A DNA stretch of 64,000 nucleotides, taken from the NCBI GenBank assembly GCA_036365515.1, contig CM070876.1, forward strand, positions 38,339,195 through 38,403,194, in the 5' to 3' direction. This stretch comes from Torymus aiolomorphi (Eukaryota; Arthropoda; Insecta; Hymenoptera; Torymidae). Shown in pieces: positions 21,755 through 35,200 of the stretch. How positions within the stretch are numbered: the stretch's first letter is position 1; each line of letters starts with the position of its first letter. Position numbers and translations under genes: made by a program. The notes below the pieces were generated by a model, which worked only from the letters and a program-made list of their open reading frames with translations, was not told where the DNA came from and made no database searches.

Positions 21755-24700
21755 TCTTCCTGTTATGCCAACCTCGTCGTCGTTCCTTCTCCTGCGAGAG
21801 AGCAAGAAAGAGAGACAAGCCCGGCTTACGCGCACATACACACGCGCGCGCGCCACTTTAATAATAACAATTATTTACGTCGGCGGGGCATCGACGCTGA
21901 CGTTTAAAGCTCCGGCTTTGAATGCGAACAGCGGTTTACACGCGTATATATACATTATGTGGCGGGTGTACCGTTCACCTCTTCTGGTGCATATCCGCGT
22001 CGTGCGGGCACCTGGATTACGGGGAGGTCAAAATCATTCTCCCCGCGCGCGAGAACGATCGAGTCTCTTTCTCGCGGCATTTCGCGATTCTCATGGGCTC
22101 TGCAGCACAGCAGCGGCTCATTAACATATTCTATGACCAGTAGTAGCGGCAGGCTCTCGTAAGTAGCACGACTACCTCACGCGCGCGCGTCGTCTACTGC
22201 ATTTTTCCGCGTATAATTTTATCCGCGCGCGCAAACGATAAAAGCGCGGCTTCTCGCCTTTCTCGCGTATATATATATACCTACCCCCAGCACCACCTCT
22301 CGCTTGCATTATCGCCGCGTTTTTACCGGCGTATAAAGTATCGCGCACGCGCGAGTGTAAAAGTCCGGTAGACGCAACGACGGAAAATTGATTAAGCATA
22401 AATTCCAATTTCAAGATGAATGGAGACGGACAAACGTACACAATTACATATCTTCATTTTGTAATATAGCGCGAGCCATCAGGTTCATTATGCTCACTGC
22501 GATTTGCACGTGTCTGCCACCGTGCGCGCCATTCATCACTGTCAATTTTTCAATGGAATCATTAATTGACGTCAGTCGCGCGCGAGCGACGTGCATATAT
22601 ATGCACATGCGTCTGCCCCTATACATCAATTCGAGTTAGAGATAAAAATCGATAACATCGGGCCCCGCGCGTGTACATAAGCGCCTGCGAAAATTTCCCT
22701 GCGAAAGTACATCAGGCGCGAGATTGAAAAATAAACTACCGTTCAGGTGCGAAGGGGAAGGAGAGAAAGAGTCGAGTCGGCCGATTTTCCTCCAGCAAAA
22801 GATCCTCCCGCCCCGTGAGTATGATTTACTTTAGTGTTGTCGCTAAGGCTTATTAGCGGTGCACGCGCGCGCGCACTGCGATTATATGCGTTTGAGGTTG
22901 CGCCCAGCCGTCGGGATCGTAAAACTAAAGTATCCCACGCACGAATAATCGGAGGCCGTTATTGTTACTGCGCGCGGCGCGCCGTGTCGGCGATACACGT
23001 GGAATGATGGTGCGAAATTTGCGGAAAAAGTTCGCCTCTTTTCGCATTGTAATTGAATTTCTAATTTATTACAATGGGATTGGTATTGAGTAATTTTCAA
23101 AGTAAATCAGTGGTTACTGTAGAAACCTTTCGACTAATTTTAAACGACTCTCACTCGGCCAACTACTCGTTCTCTGTTTGTATTATGAAAAGACAGCTGT
23201 AAGTTTATTTACTTATCTCCTCTCTTTCAATGATCAGTCATTCGTGTTTGGTTAAAAAGAATGCTACATATGCGGGTTACAAAGTTATTATTTTAAACTC
23301 TCTTGTATTAAATATTTTAGCACCAAATGTTATATTTATATACTTGTTGCAAGGCATATTTTGGATACAATATTAACAGAATTGATCATCTATTGTATAT
23401 AATGTACTATATACGATTATTGTGAAGACCGTTAAAATTTCACATGAAATCTAGCGAAACTTATTTTTGCAGTTTGATGAGAGTATAGCAATAGGTAGTA
23501 ATAAAAGCTTGACTTCTGAAAAATTCAACATTCCCACGATTTCATCCTACAGCTACTAACCCAATAAAGTATTTTTACCCGAAGAAGTAGTAAAGACAAA
23601 AACGCACCCGCTCTCTCTTGCGAAAATTTACATGTCGGTAGCTGGCTACGCGAGTGCGCGACCTTTGCCTCGAGCGAAATTTCAGGCCGCCTTTTCCCCA
23701 CCGATCAGCGCGCTCCCGCACACGACAGCATCACGGCCCTGGCACACTTACCCGCAGCGCTACTGCTTTTCTGCAGCCCGTGCCGCGCCGCTAGTTATGC
23801 AAATCTGATTAGTATCCCCGTACTCGTAATAAGGCCCCATCGCGCACGATCCTCTCCCTCCCCCCCGCACGCTCCGGTAGCGCGCAACTGCAGATTTCTC
23901 GCTCCCGTTGCACACCCACGCCAATTTATAACCCCCTTTTTTCGCTGGCCCACGCGCTCGACTAATAACGTACAACGCGCGTGTGCCTCCCCGATGGGAG
24001 GAGATGTATCGCGTGCGCGCGGAGCCCACTCGCGTGATGATCGCACTCACGCCGCGCGATGACGATATGTGAGCGCGCGCACGAGTCTGTAATCGTTGAA
24101 TTATATCCATTTCGGAAGCTCGGGAGCGAGCCACTTATGCGGCCGCTTCAAGCTCAATTTGCTCTCGGGCCCGCGCGCAACTAAATTAACGCGGCTCGCC
24201 GTTGCGACACGCACGCGAGCGCGCGTGCCTCTGTTTTGAGGAGCCGTCGGTCGCTGTCAATCAACGTTGACGCAGCTTCATATATATCCTTTAATTTCTG
24301 GGTATAATAATGGACACCTTTTTTGCACTCTGATTTCACGAGGGCCCGTGGATAATTCGTACCTGGCTGGACACTAATTGCACGATGAACGAGGAAGCCG
24401 GTTATTAGCGATGACGGGAGACGTTATTACGATCAACAGAGTAGAGAAAATCGGAACTAATCTCGTGTATTGGCATTGTGCTGCCTTAAAGACGATGATT
24501 TCACTTTCAGAAACTAATAAAGCGCTTATACATATACTTGCCAAATCGGTAAACGCGTCTCATCTCTCATGTTTATAACTCAGTAGCTAATTATGAATTT
24601 CTAATTAAAATTGCAAAATAATGTGGAATTTGATATTCAATATTGGAGACGACCTCAGGGATATGTCGTTAAAATTTTAAATTTCGTAAAAATAGAGTTA

Positions 24701-25652
24701 TATTTTATGTTCTTAGTTCTGAATATTGATTATGCCGAATATTTTACAATAAAAATAGTAGAGCATTAATGAAAAAAAAGTAGCATACGTTTCCTAAATC
24801 ATTCCGTCTTCCTTGATATTTTAATGAGTAACATGTCTGAATATCTCCTGGTGTGAAGTTGTTAAACACATTTATAGAAGGTCCATAATTAGAAAAAAAA
24901 TTCCAAAGATGTTCGCGGTAATAGCCGTGTCTGAAACATAAATACGGAAGCTTGGAAAAGCAGGCATTAGATCAAGTTAATGCGCAGAGAGGCCGTAGCC
25001 GTATGGGCAGCCTTTATGTACGGCGTGTACGGACTTGAATTCCTGAATAATTTCGACCAAGGTCTAATCCCATCCTTTTTTTTTCGTGAGATCGTTTTAT
25101 AACACTTTCAAAGGTACACGACTCTTGTAAATCCATTCTTATCTGATCGCTCGATCAAGTTCTTCGTTTATTCGACGCACGATTGTCCGGACGCGCGCGA
25201 AGCTCGCCGAGCAATGATTTATGGTATTTCGCTGCGGCCACGCCGCCGCTCCGCGACTACGCAACTAACGTATCGAGAAATATAGCGCTTTTCGTCAAAT
25301 CTTTTTATACTTTTTCACGCACTGTGATGGTTATTAAAAATGCGTTTTTATACATTCTCGCTATCAGGTATAATTAGTTTTTAATAAAAAAGACTATTGT
25401 TCTTTGAAATTTATGTCGAAATATTGATTTATAGAATCAGAACTGGACTACTATTGATTATTTGATTTATTTTTCGGTAGAAATTGAACGTCAAACAAAC
25501 ACATTTTTTTATACGTAGAAGAAAGATAAAATTCTGTTTCACATAATTACTTCTAGAAATTAAAAAAAATAATACCTACCATTTCAATAAAACAGTACTG
25601 TGCTTGAATCAATTCTTGTCGTAGGTGTTGAAATCCCAAGTGATATGATAAC
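21755..25652. other. Alternating CpG-dense and AT-rich blocks, no gene seen
   Basis: CpG-dense at about 21755-22900 and 23580-24300. AT-rich at about 23000-23580 and 24600-25650, with a short GC patch near 25180-25270. Possible donors such as GTGAGTATG near 22815 have no convincing partner exon. Confidence 0.4.
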
Positions 25653-25913
25653 CTTGAGACTTGGCGAAATATTGAACTTTTGCTTATCATGGCAGGTGTC
25701 AAAGAGAGTTTCATAATGGCCGTACCCTTGTTTGCTCCGTCGCTTTAGTTCAGCAGTGCCATAAATTTGAAATATCGGATCGAAGCGTCGAGCATTGCCC
25801 AGGGATGATCGATAACAAATGCAACTCGAATAGCGTAGCTGCTGTTGGGAAGAACAAAAGACATGAGCGTGGATAAGCATAGATATTACTAGAGATAGCG
25901 AAAGTTTCTTCAT
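25653..25913 (-). CDS. Candidate secreted peptide precursor exon
   Basis: Starts at an ATG in the context AGAAGGATGAAG. The first ~20 residues (MKKLSLSLVISMLIHAHVFC) are a textbook signal peptide: basic start, hydrophobic core, small residues near the likely cleavage. The mature part has Cys at 31, 33 and 74. A 13-residue segment, FDPIFQIYGTAEL, lies between RR (42-43) and KRR (57-59), the layout of insect neuropeptide precursors. Residue 87 ends in phase at CTCAAG|GTTATC, a possible splice donor; without splicing the frame stops after 109 codons at 25584. The three cysteines are odd in number, so a pairing partner may lie in the next exon. I recognise no known peptide family, and a chance frame is possible. 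Confidence 0.35.
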
Positions 25914-28900
25914 CCTTCTTTCTTGTATTAAACACCTGTCTTGCTGTCGATAAAAATATTAGTGCTTTTGTCAGGATAAAACATGTATAAGATTACAGAA
26001 GAACTAGAAACCACATATCTTAAAAGCAACCTTCTGAGACGTAGTAGTGCTTTGAACCTGATCGATAAATACCTATAATTATTAGTAACAGTACATGTTC
26101 AGTATTTTCCAACTGTATTTAAATAAATTTATTACTAATAAGAAAAAAAAATGTTTCAAATATATTAGTGTACAGTTTAAAAGTACAAACAGTGATATTG
26201 ATAGAAATACGTACACCAAGCATTACAACTGACGATTAATTCTCTATGTAGATCGATTTGAGTGTCGATGAGATTTATACAATAAGTCGGTAACGATGAA
26301 AGAACGACCCGTCACGAATTCCAGCCGCAAAAGACCAATGACAAGTAGTTGAATGAACCGGTATAGAATGCACCAGGGCCATAGCCTGCCCACGGACACA
26401 AAGGGCGAGCGCATAATGTTTACACAATAGAAAGTCAATGCGCGGTGCGCGCAGGGGAGAAAGTAGATAAAGAAATTCCTGCTGCAGAGCCGGGGGTAGA
26501 GAGCAGGCCACCGCAATTCGAGGAAGCCGCCTCGTGGTATGCGTCGTCTCATCTCTCGGGGCGCGAGGGCAATATTGTGATACCGGGCTGCAGGATGCGC
26601 GCCCTTATCGGGTCCCACGAATCTATCCTCATCATCGCGCGAGCTCTCCCGCTGAGCGCCGAGCGGCCGGGGCAAGGTGTCGAATGGTACACCTAGCGCC
26701 GGTGTCGCACGCGCATCGCGACTATACTTATATATATATATGTATATACATACGTCGCGTGTCTACTGTCTCTTGCCTGTCGCTCGGCCCTCTGTCACCG
26801 TCGCCTCTATTCGGTGGGCACGAGAGGTGGCACGTGGCGACCGAAAACCCCTTTTGTGTGGCTCAATGCGGTCGCGTCTTGTAGTGACATCGGAGAGACA
26901 TTATTTGACAGCGAGGTATCGTTGAGATAGAATCCTCTACTGGTTTCTAATGTGCGTTAGTCAATTTGTACACAATCGTTCATTCTTTTATTGGGGTAAC
27001 TCAACGATTTTGCTAAACTAGTATAGATATGTACTTGTAATCCAATATATATATTTTCTTCATTTTTATATCAACATAATTACTCAGAATCTAAGATCAT
27101 TTATCTTCCCGTAAAATTATAAATAAAATTATAAGTCGTATTATTCTATATATTGTAATAGTTTTAAGTAAAAATTAAATCATTATTACCTATATGCTTC
27201 GATGTCGACAAGAAAAGAAACCCTAATCGATCCCTTCTGTGAATTCTTAAAAATGAATCAGAGATGGTCACTGTACATCAGAATTTTTAGTGGTTCGCAT
27301 GGGAAACTCTTGCAGTGAGAAGCACGCCACAAAAAAGAACAGTGGCTTTCTTAACTTTATAGAATAGCCGTCTCATTCCCACGTCGTAAATTAACGCTAC
27401 AACAGTAGACCCCTTCAGAGAAATGGTATCGCGTCGTTACGTCATCGTAAAAAAAAAAGTGAAAAATCGTCTAATAAAAATCTGACGTTTACAGTAATCG
27501 AATTATATATTCAAATGAAAAGATTATTGAAAGATATCAATTTACCTTGAGTAAAAATTAAATATATTGTGAATCAATATGACGATAACATCGCGGTCGC
27601 GCAGTTAAATGTGCAAGCGAAACGGTTGGACCTATATCGTAATCCGTCATCAGACATCCGCCACTTATAAGAAGATTGTAGAACGAAAATGTCTACAAAA
27701 TACAGTAGTTACTGATAGATAATTCGCGAGAATGGGATTAGCGCGAGGAGTCCATCTCCGGCTGGCACATGTGTCAGAGCGTGAAACGGGAATTATCCGG
27801 GATTATTGGAGAGCCGGGAGATTGTCTACCGCGCGCACGTGAGAGAGAGAGAAAGAGAGCGTGTAGTTAAATAGCCCGTCGAGAACGAGGGGGAGGATAC
27901 GTCTCGATCGACTCTCACTCGCTGCGATCGAACATTTTTCGCGGAGATTTGGGTTCGACGATTAAATATCCCCCGAGGCGGAAGGTTGACGTCGCCGGAG
28001 TCTACGTCACTGCTTAACTCGATTAGACACAAAGGATTCGCTCTTCCGCGCCGTGTAATTTACATCTTTTATGAGATGGCGCGCGCGTCAGCGCAAAAGG
28101 ACAGAGTTTTTGTCTACTAAACTCTTGCTTTTATAGAAAATCACTACCTATACGCAATCAATTATCCGAATCGAGTGTTTTTCGGTAGTGTTTATGATGC
28201 GGCGCGCCGTCTTACGCAAGTTAAAAATAGAAGAAGCCGGCTTTCCGACGTGGGATCCGCGCTGATCGAACCTTTCGCCTTTATATCTAGGTGCCGTTAA
28301 GAGGATGCACATCTCGCCATCTATATATACGTAACACTTCAGTGTTGTACGGGCGTAAATCCTGCCGAGATCGAATAAATTAGCAATAAGGCCAGCCCGG
28401 CTAAATAGCTCGATGTATCGGGCTGCCATGGTTGTAAAACCATTTAACTGCCGCAAAATAATAACTTAAATCATTGGATTTTTAAGTGTATAACGCTGAA
28501 ATTTTTTAAGTAAAGCAACGTATACGAAAAGTTTCATGAATTTACGCAAGCACATTTGGGGCCAATCGTTTTATGTACATAATAAATATATGGCCTATTT
28601 TATAGTCCGCATATAGAGAGTTCGAAAAACGTTATCGATGCATTCATTTTAACAATCCGTTATTGAGCAATATATTCTTTATTATGATGCGTTTCATATT
28701 TTGAATACTATTGTTGAATAGCTGTATTATAAATTAAATTTCAACAGGTTTACTACTACATTTTTACTATGATATTATTTGCGTATGTTCAAAACATAAC
28801 AACATAATTTCCTAACAAATGCATATTGTATTTCTTATGTTTTATTGACTGAATCAAGAAAGGAACCAATAAGTAAATTTACAAAATTACTCAATTCGAT

Positions 28901-31900
28901 GATTATAATCACTAAATTTATTACTATATACATATCCAAAACGAGCCCAATACAAATTTGAGCCCAATAGGCTGGGAAAAAATTTCCCACCGTCTCTGAA
29001 ACAAAAAAAAAAAACACCCAACATCCGTTTCCCATATGCAAAACGTCTATGTACAATCAACATCACCGAGCCTGCCTATAGCGACTGCTCGCACGACAGG
29101 ACGATGAATCGCTGCTACAGATCGACAAGTACACCTATAACACGCGCGCGACTGCGTATACGGAACGCGCAAGCAGCGGCCGGCCTGTCATCATCCGTAA
29201 AAGGCGCGGCAAGTCCGAGACTACTTTCGATACCGCAAGCGCGCGCGCGCAAGCTTCTATACACGAGCTGCGGAGATTCGGAGCTGGGGCATGTGACTCA
29301 GAGGTATTCGGGCGCGCTGCTCCCGCAGTCGAATGACTGTCGTTCCTCTGCCTCCGCGGGCCCGTACACGCGGCCAACCGCGCGCGTTCCATTATCCCAT
29401 GCTAATTCCCGGGCTATGGCTGTCATTGCCTCGGGCGGACCAGCCCGGAGACTGACAAGTAACACCTCTCCGGGCTCTCTCTCTCTCTCTCGAGATATTC
29501 CCTATGCGTAGGAGTGTCTCCGGCTACAGAGAGCAAGAGAGAGAGAGGGACTCGCGCACTCCGAAAATCAACTCGTCATGCTTGCTTCATTTTCTCCGGG
29601 TCGGTAAAACAGCCATTTGTTATAAGGCCGTGTCAAGCCGCGAGCGTCGCGGGGTGTCCGTACTCGCGTTCCTTCTCTCTCCCTCTCTTTCTGTTACTGT
29701 CGAATGGCATCGATTGGCGATTCATCCGATTGCGCGCCCGCGCGCTTATAATAAATGTCCGTATACAGGGTCCCACACAGTTTTTGACCTGTCCGATGAA
29801 CTACTCCTTTTTTTCTCTCTCTCCTCCCTCTCCCGCAGCCGCGGTGTTGTGCCTCACCCGCCGCCTCCATCCGCGAGCGTGGAATTTTTTCCTCTATCCG
29901 CTGCAGCTCCCGGAGGAGTATACGACGGGCCCTTGGGCCGCGCAGCTGCAGGCCCCTGCTCCCAACCCTTTGATGCTGCCTACTGTGGGGCTTATATGAG
30001 CTCGACAGTTGTTTTCTGCTCCTTCGTCTTGTTTTAAATGCCGGAGATTTCTTTATCCGATTAGTATCGCGAATGATTTATCGCCCCGCTCATAAATAGG
30101 TAAATATGTAAATTGATGAAGTTCGTCTTCATATATATGCTCTCTCCCTCTGTATCACTAATTTTCGAAGATATTTCAAGATTTACTATTTCCTCCTCGT
30201 CGAAACGCACAATTTACATTCATATTGAGTTTCTTTTTTCGAGCTTTGGTATATCGATTATCTCATTTCATAATGAACGTATCGGCAATGGTCCAAATAT
30301 TGCTCTAGACATAAATCAAAGAGAGCCATATGTAACCAATCGAAATTGGAGCTCGGTAAATAACTCAATGATATTGACCCTTTTCGAGAAAGCAGCTCTC
30401 TCGAGGGTGTCAATTGCTTGCCAATTTGGTGAAGATGGAAATGAAAAAGCGCAAGTTTGTAATTTCGAGGATTTATTCATGATTTAGCCGGCAAAGCGCT
30501 GCCACTAAAGACGGACCTCACACCGCACCCCCGTTGACGCGCGTAAAAACGAGCAGCCGGCCAGCCGGTGAGAGTGAGAGGGAGAGTGAGTGAGCCTCGA
30601 GGGAGAGAAAGAGAGCTCTCTTCTCGAGAACATATATATAAGGCGGTTATTTACGAGGCAGCGACGACGCCGCGTATATAACGAGCGCGTGTCCTCGCGA
30701 CGCACTCTCTCGTCTCTCCTCATCGTGAAATTCTGCGTAACAAATATGATTGCCACGAGGGAGCCCCTTTACCCGTCTGTGCGCGCGCCGCAAATTCCTC
30801 CCGCACTCGGCTTTATTGCGCAACCTCTCTCCCTCGGCCGAGAGAGCTATAAAAACAATCGCATTCGGCCAAATGGCCGTCGTTAATAATATTTTATTCA
30901 CGGCTCGGCGCACGCTGATCGATTTATTGGCCGGCACGATTCGCGACCCCCTCGCTAAGTAGATACACGTACGCTTTTTTAATTACCTACTGACAGCCGC
31001 TCTGACTGTAATGCGCCGCGCATATTACGTCTATTACGAAGAGCGAGAGGAAGAGAGACGGAGAGAGAGAAAAAGTTTGCCGGTTGATACATGCTCGCGG
31101 TCGATTATTATATTCCCAGCGCTGATGTCACACGCTCGCGCGCGCGAATAACCAGTTCCTATAGTCCGTCTCTCTCTCTCACTCCCTCTCTCATCCTCTG
31201 CCGCAAAGTTACGTCTTAATACGGGAAAAATAAATTCGATATCCGGTAGTTTTGAAGAGAGATTTACGATTTTTTCATTCACGATCGAGGGAGCCGCGCA
31301 CGCGCGCGCGGCATACCAAGGCTGCCAGCTGCCCCGAAATTAATTAGTTCCTCCCGCGGCGGTCGCTAATTTACAATTCCCCTCCAATATTTCGCACGAG
31401 AACATATTTCATCTACTGTTGATACACACTTGATACACGATAAATAAATGCCAATGATAGGGGGCGCGTTTAATATTCAAACGACGCGCCGTCCCTTAAA
31501 TACTCGAGAATGAAGCTTTAATTGAGCGTTTACGCAGCAAAAAGAGAGGCCGACGAGGTGCCGTAAAGAGACGAGCCTATGGAAGCTCGCGGCTTTATTA
31601 AAAAGACATTGAGCGTGCATGCGTGCGTGCGCAAGAGAGAGAGAGAAGGTAAGCTTGAAAAGTCGAGGACTACTCGCGAGCGTTTAATGAAAGGACGTTA
31701 TTCACGGGAAGCCGCAGCCATACGTCAAACCAGTCTTGTGTCGCTCGGGGATCCTTTTTTCTCTCCAGCGTTTTTTTTTCTTCATCTCGCGCGTAGTGTA
31801 GAAAGCAGAACAAAGAAGTCGACGAAAGCGGAGGAGCGACGACGAGGACGTCCGGGTTCGTGCGAGCCGGAGTAGCTGTAGCCGCTGCCGTTAACTGTGC

Positions 31901-32200
31901 ACGCGTTCGATCCGATTATTCTCGTTTCGTCATTCTCCCACGCGCCTTGTCTTTATGAGTAGCGTATTTGTACGCCGCGGAGTTATATATAGGCAGGCTG
32001 TATCGCTGCTTCGTAGAAGGCTTGATCTATCTTTTTCTCACCGATCGTAAGCAATCGTCGATCGCTTTATTCTCCTGTCTCTTCAGTCGGAGATGTGTCC
32101 GCTACTCGAACGGCTGTCAGTATCGAATTATTATAAGCTCGATCGAATTAAGCTGGAAGACAGAGGCGATTAGGAAAGAAGATTTGTCAATTTGGAGTGA
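25914..32200. other. CpG-dense blocks separated by AT-rich DNA
   Basis: CpG-dense at about 26400-26950, 27720-28480, 29060-30110 and 30490-32200; AT-rich between. Frames in the dense blocks overlap on both strands. The frame at 30113-30487 (+) is 124 codons in less GC-rich DNA but has no motif, signal or splice support. No gene is called. Confidence 0.4.
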
Positions 32201-35200
32201 TACTTTTAAAGCTACTTGCAGTTTAGCATATCTTTATGTTGAAACCACTTTTTGTATATATACAAAACCTTTGAATGTTATTTCATCAGCTACATGTTTT
32301 AGTTAATAAAGAAAAAGAGACAAATTTATTTTTTTTAAGAAAAAAAAATGTATATGATTGATAGTATACGTAAATAATTAACATGTACCATTTCGTAGTG
32401 ATTATTGGCACTTCTGGCATTGAGCAATTAAAATCGATAATTGGTAAAAGGCTTGTAATGCATTACACAAACGACTACTTACGAGAGGCCTGAAAAAGAA
32501 GCCGGGAGATATTAATCGGCAAACAGAGACTGAGCCCCACGCGAATAAAAAGAGCGGACAAGCTTTCTAGACCTCCTCTCGATACATAAACACATCTCAA
32601 GCGAGCGCCCGTCAATACTCACCTCGCACGCGTATATCCTTCGTCGATGAACCTTCACGGCCTCCTCGCGTTTGGGTAAGGGGATCACGAATCGGGCAAC
32701 TAGCTCGAGCGCGATGTCGCGATCCTTATCTCGGCGGCGCTCGCCGCGCGCGCATCGACCACGGCTATGCCTATATACATTCCCTCGATATATATACGTA
32801 TGCGTGGGCAACTCGCGCGTCATTCTCTCACGCGAGATTTCGCCGCAACACACATATAATCGATCGGAAATCATCGGGGCCTCGCGCGAATAACAGATTA
32901 GACGTGAAGGAAAAAGCGCCTCGAAGGCCAACTCGAGCGCGCGCGCGCGCTTTGTCAAGCATCACGTGTGCGATGATTTGGTATGCACAAGTGCCGCCAT
33001 GTTGCGGGCAAAGTGAAATTTATGAGCTGGCACCGGGAGCCGCAGGGGTGTGCATTTGAATCGTCGATGGTAGAAGATGGGGACAGCTGTATGTTGCTTA
33101 TATTCCCGAGTCCCTACTTTCAGATCAAACGCGCTCATCTGTGTGCCAGGAGAATCACTTTTCCTTTTTAAAATACTGCCCGACCTCTGTCGCTCATATT
33201 AATGCGCTGGGTTTCACTTTCTGTGGTTTCCTTGTGATTTTTGAATATCATACTAGTTCATACTAGAAATTAATTTCTTATTTGAATTTTAAGTGGAAAT
33301 GCAAATAAGTGTGTCGTAAATAACACTCATTTTTACAGTGTATAAGCATCCTTTACGCGCATTCCTTATAGAATAAATTCTCTTGCCTTCTTGTTACTTC
33401 AGTGAGTCACAATTGATTATAGTATCAAATTATTCATTCATAATTTTGATAAATTCAATTATTCTTCAATTAAACACAAAGTAAAAAACAATTAATCCCA
33501 TACATGTGAATTTAATTTTTTTTTTTGTGTGTATAAATAAATTATTAGGAAGTATATGAAGAATTTTGAAGCAACTTTCGAAATGTCATAAACAGGTTTA
33601 AAACATTTAAAATGTATATGATGGGAAACAAATTAAAGTGAATAATAAAATGAATGAATGATTGATGGGCCGCTCTATCATTGAAAAAGTAAAATTTATT
33701 CGCGCATCATCTAGCTCTTCATAAAAACCAACACACAAGCCCAACGTCCGCACGTTATTCATTAGGCTCTAATGCTATAAAATAGGATCTCGACAGCGTG
33801 AAGAATATGTTTACAATGTAGTTAGTATATGAGAAGTAGAAAAAACGCGCTGGCGGCATGAATCATCAATTAAATAGCCCGAAAGAGCGTATATCGGCCG
33901 AAAACGAGAGGAGAACGCCCGGCGGAAAGAAAAGGAGGCGCGTGCGCGAGCGCGCAAGAAATATACCGCCCAGAGAAGAAAAAAAAAGCCGCGGCCTTAC
34001 ACGGAAAAGAAGCGAAAGAAAAGACGCGCTTCATGCCCGTCGGAAGATAATCGGAGGTCGAAACGTATGGCGGAAGACACTTATACGCGCGAGAGGCAGA
34101 AGGAGAGAGAATGAGAGAGAGGAGTCTAACTAGAGAAGCGTGCGACTCTCGACACTGTCAGCGTGAAACACGGCCGCGGCGCGCTATAAAACATCTAGCC
34201 GCACGGCGCATCCGCCAAGTCCCTTCGGGGTGGCGCAGCCGACTAATGCACTTGAGAGGGAAACTGCAAGCGCGCGTGTCCCTTTACTGTCGCGGCCATG
34301 CGAATTACATCTTCGGGGATCCGCGTCTCTATGTTACACCGGGGCGCCCGGGCTTTTATCGCGACGTTAATGCCAGAGGGCAGTTTTCGTTATTTAAGGC
34401 GCGCGCCGTTTAAGTGCCCGTCGCTCGACTTCGCTGAATCTTCGTGTACACCCCGTCCTATACACTGGAAAAATGCCTCTGAATATAGTGGCTATGGTGT
34501 CACCAGATATCTTCAGTTTTAAAGTTCTTCGTGATCTATTTAACACGTTTGTAAACTGAAGCGCAAGTTTTCTTATTAAAGATGTGATGTTTTTCTTATA
34601 GCAAGTATAATATCAGCTTTATCGGTTCGTATGAAGCAATGACTAATGAATTAACTTCTGGTTGGCTTCATTAGAATAAAGATTCTGCCACTGTCTCTGA
34701 TGTGGTTGATGACTCATTAATGAAGGAGGGTTTTCAGTACAGCTAACTTTTCTAATTATCATATAAATTGCTACGTTAAAAACTACTGTTTTGAAATCAT
34801 AGCTATAAGAAGAACACAGTTAATTCTTCGTGACAATACTCTGCCAATAAAATTGACCTGCCAAAGTAAAAATAAATTTCTAGATATAATAAAAAAAGTT
34901 CTATAAAATATTTTCGCGAGGCACCGAAACTCAACGAGGTTCGAAAACCCGATTCAATGGATATACAATATCAAAACATGCATCACTGAACATGACAAAG
35001 TTAATTAAATTTATTTCTTTCTGATAAGCGACCCGGCAACGGTGCTGTATTTCTTTTTCGTATAAAAAAATGCGAACGTTCGCGCGCGCGCCGTTAGTCA
35101 TTAAAAACACAACCGCGACTCTCTCGCACCTTAAAAGACATTATATTCCAGCAAAAACCGAAAAAAAAAAACGACGCTCGCACAGAAAAATCCGGCGTTC

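Noticed and set aside
21249..21856. Two frames on opposite strands ending in nearly the same peptide
   Set aside because: Explained by the palindromic element at 21411-21754; not duplicated genes.
22770..22825. Mini-exon between TTTTCCTCCAG and GTGAGTATG
   Set aside because: Would be only about 20 bases; both signals are likely chance matches in GC-rich DNA.
30113..30487. 124-codon + strand frame
   Set aside because: Open for longer than expected in this composition, but no signal, motif, start context or splice sites support it.
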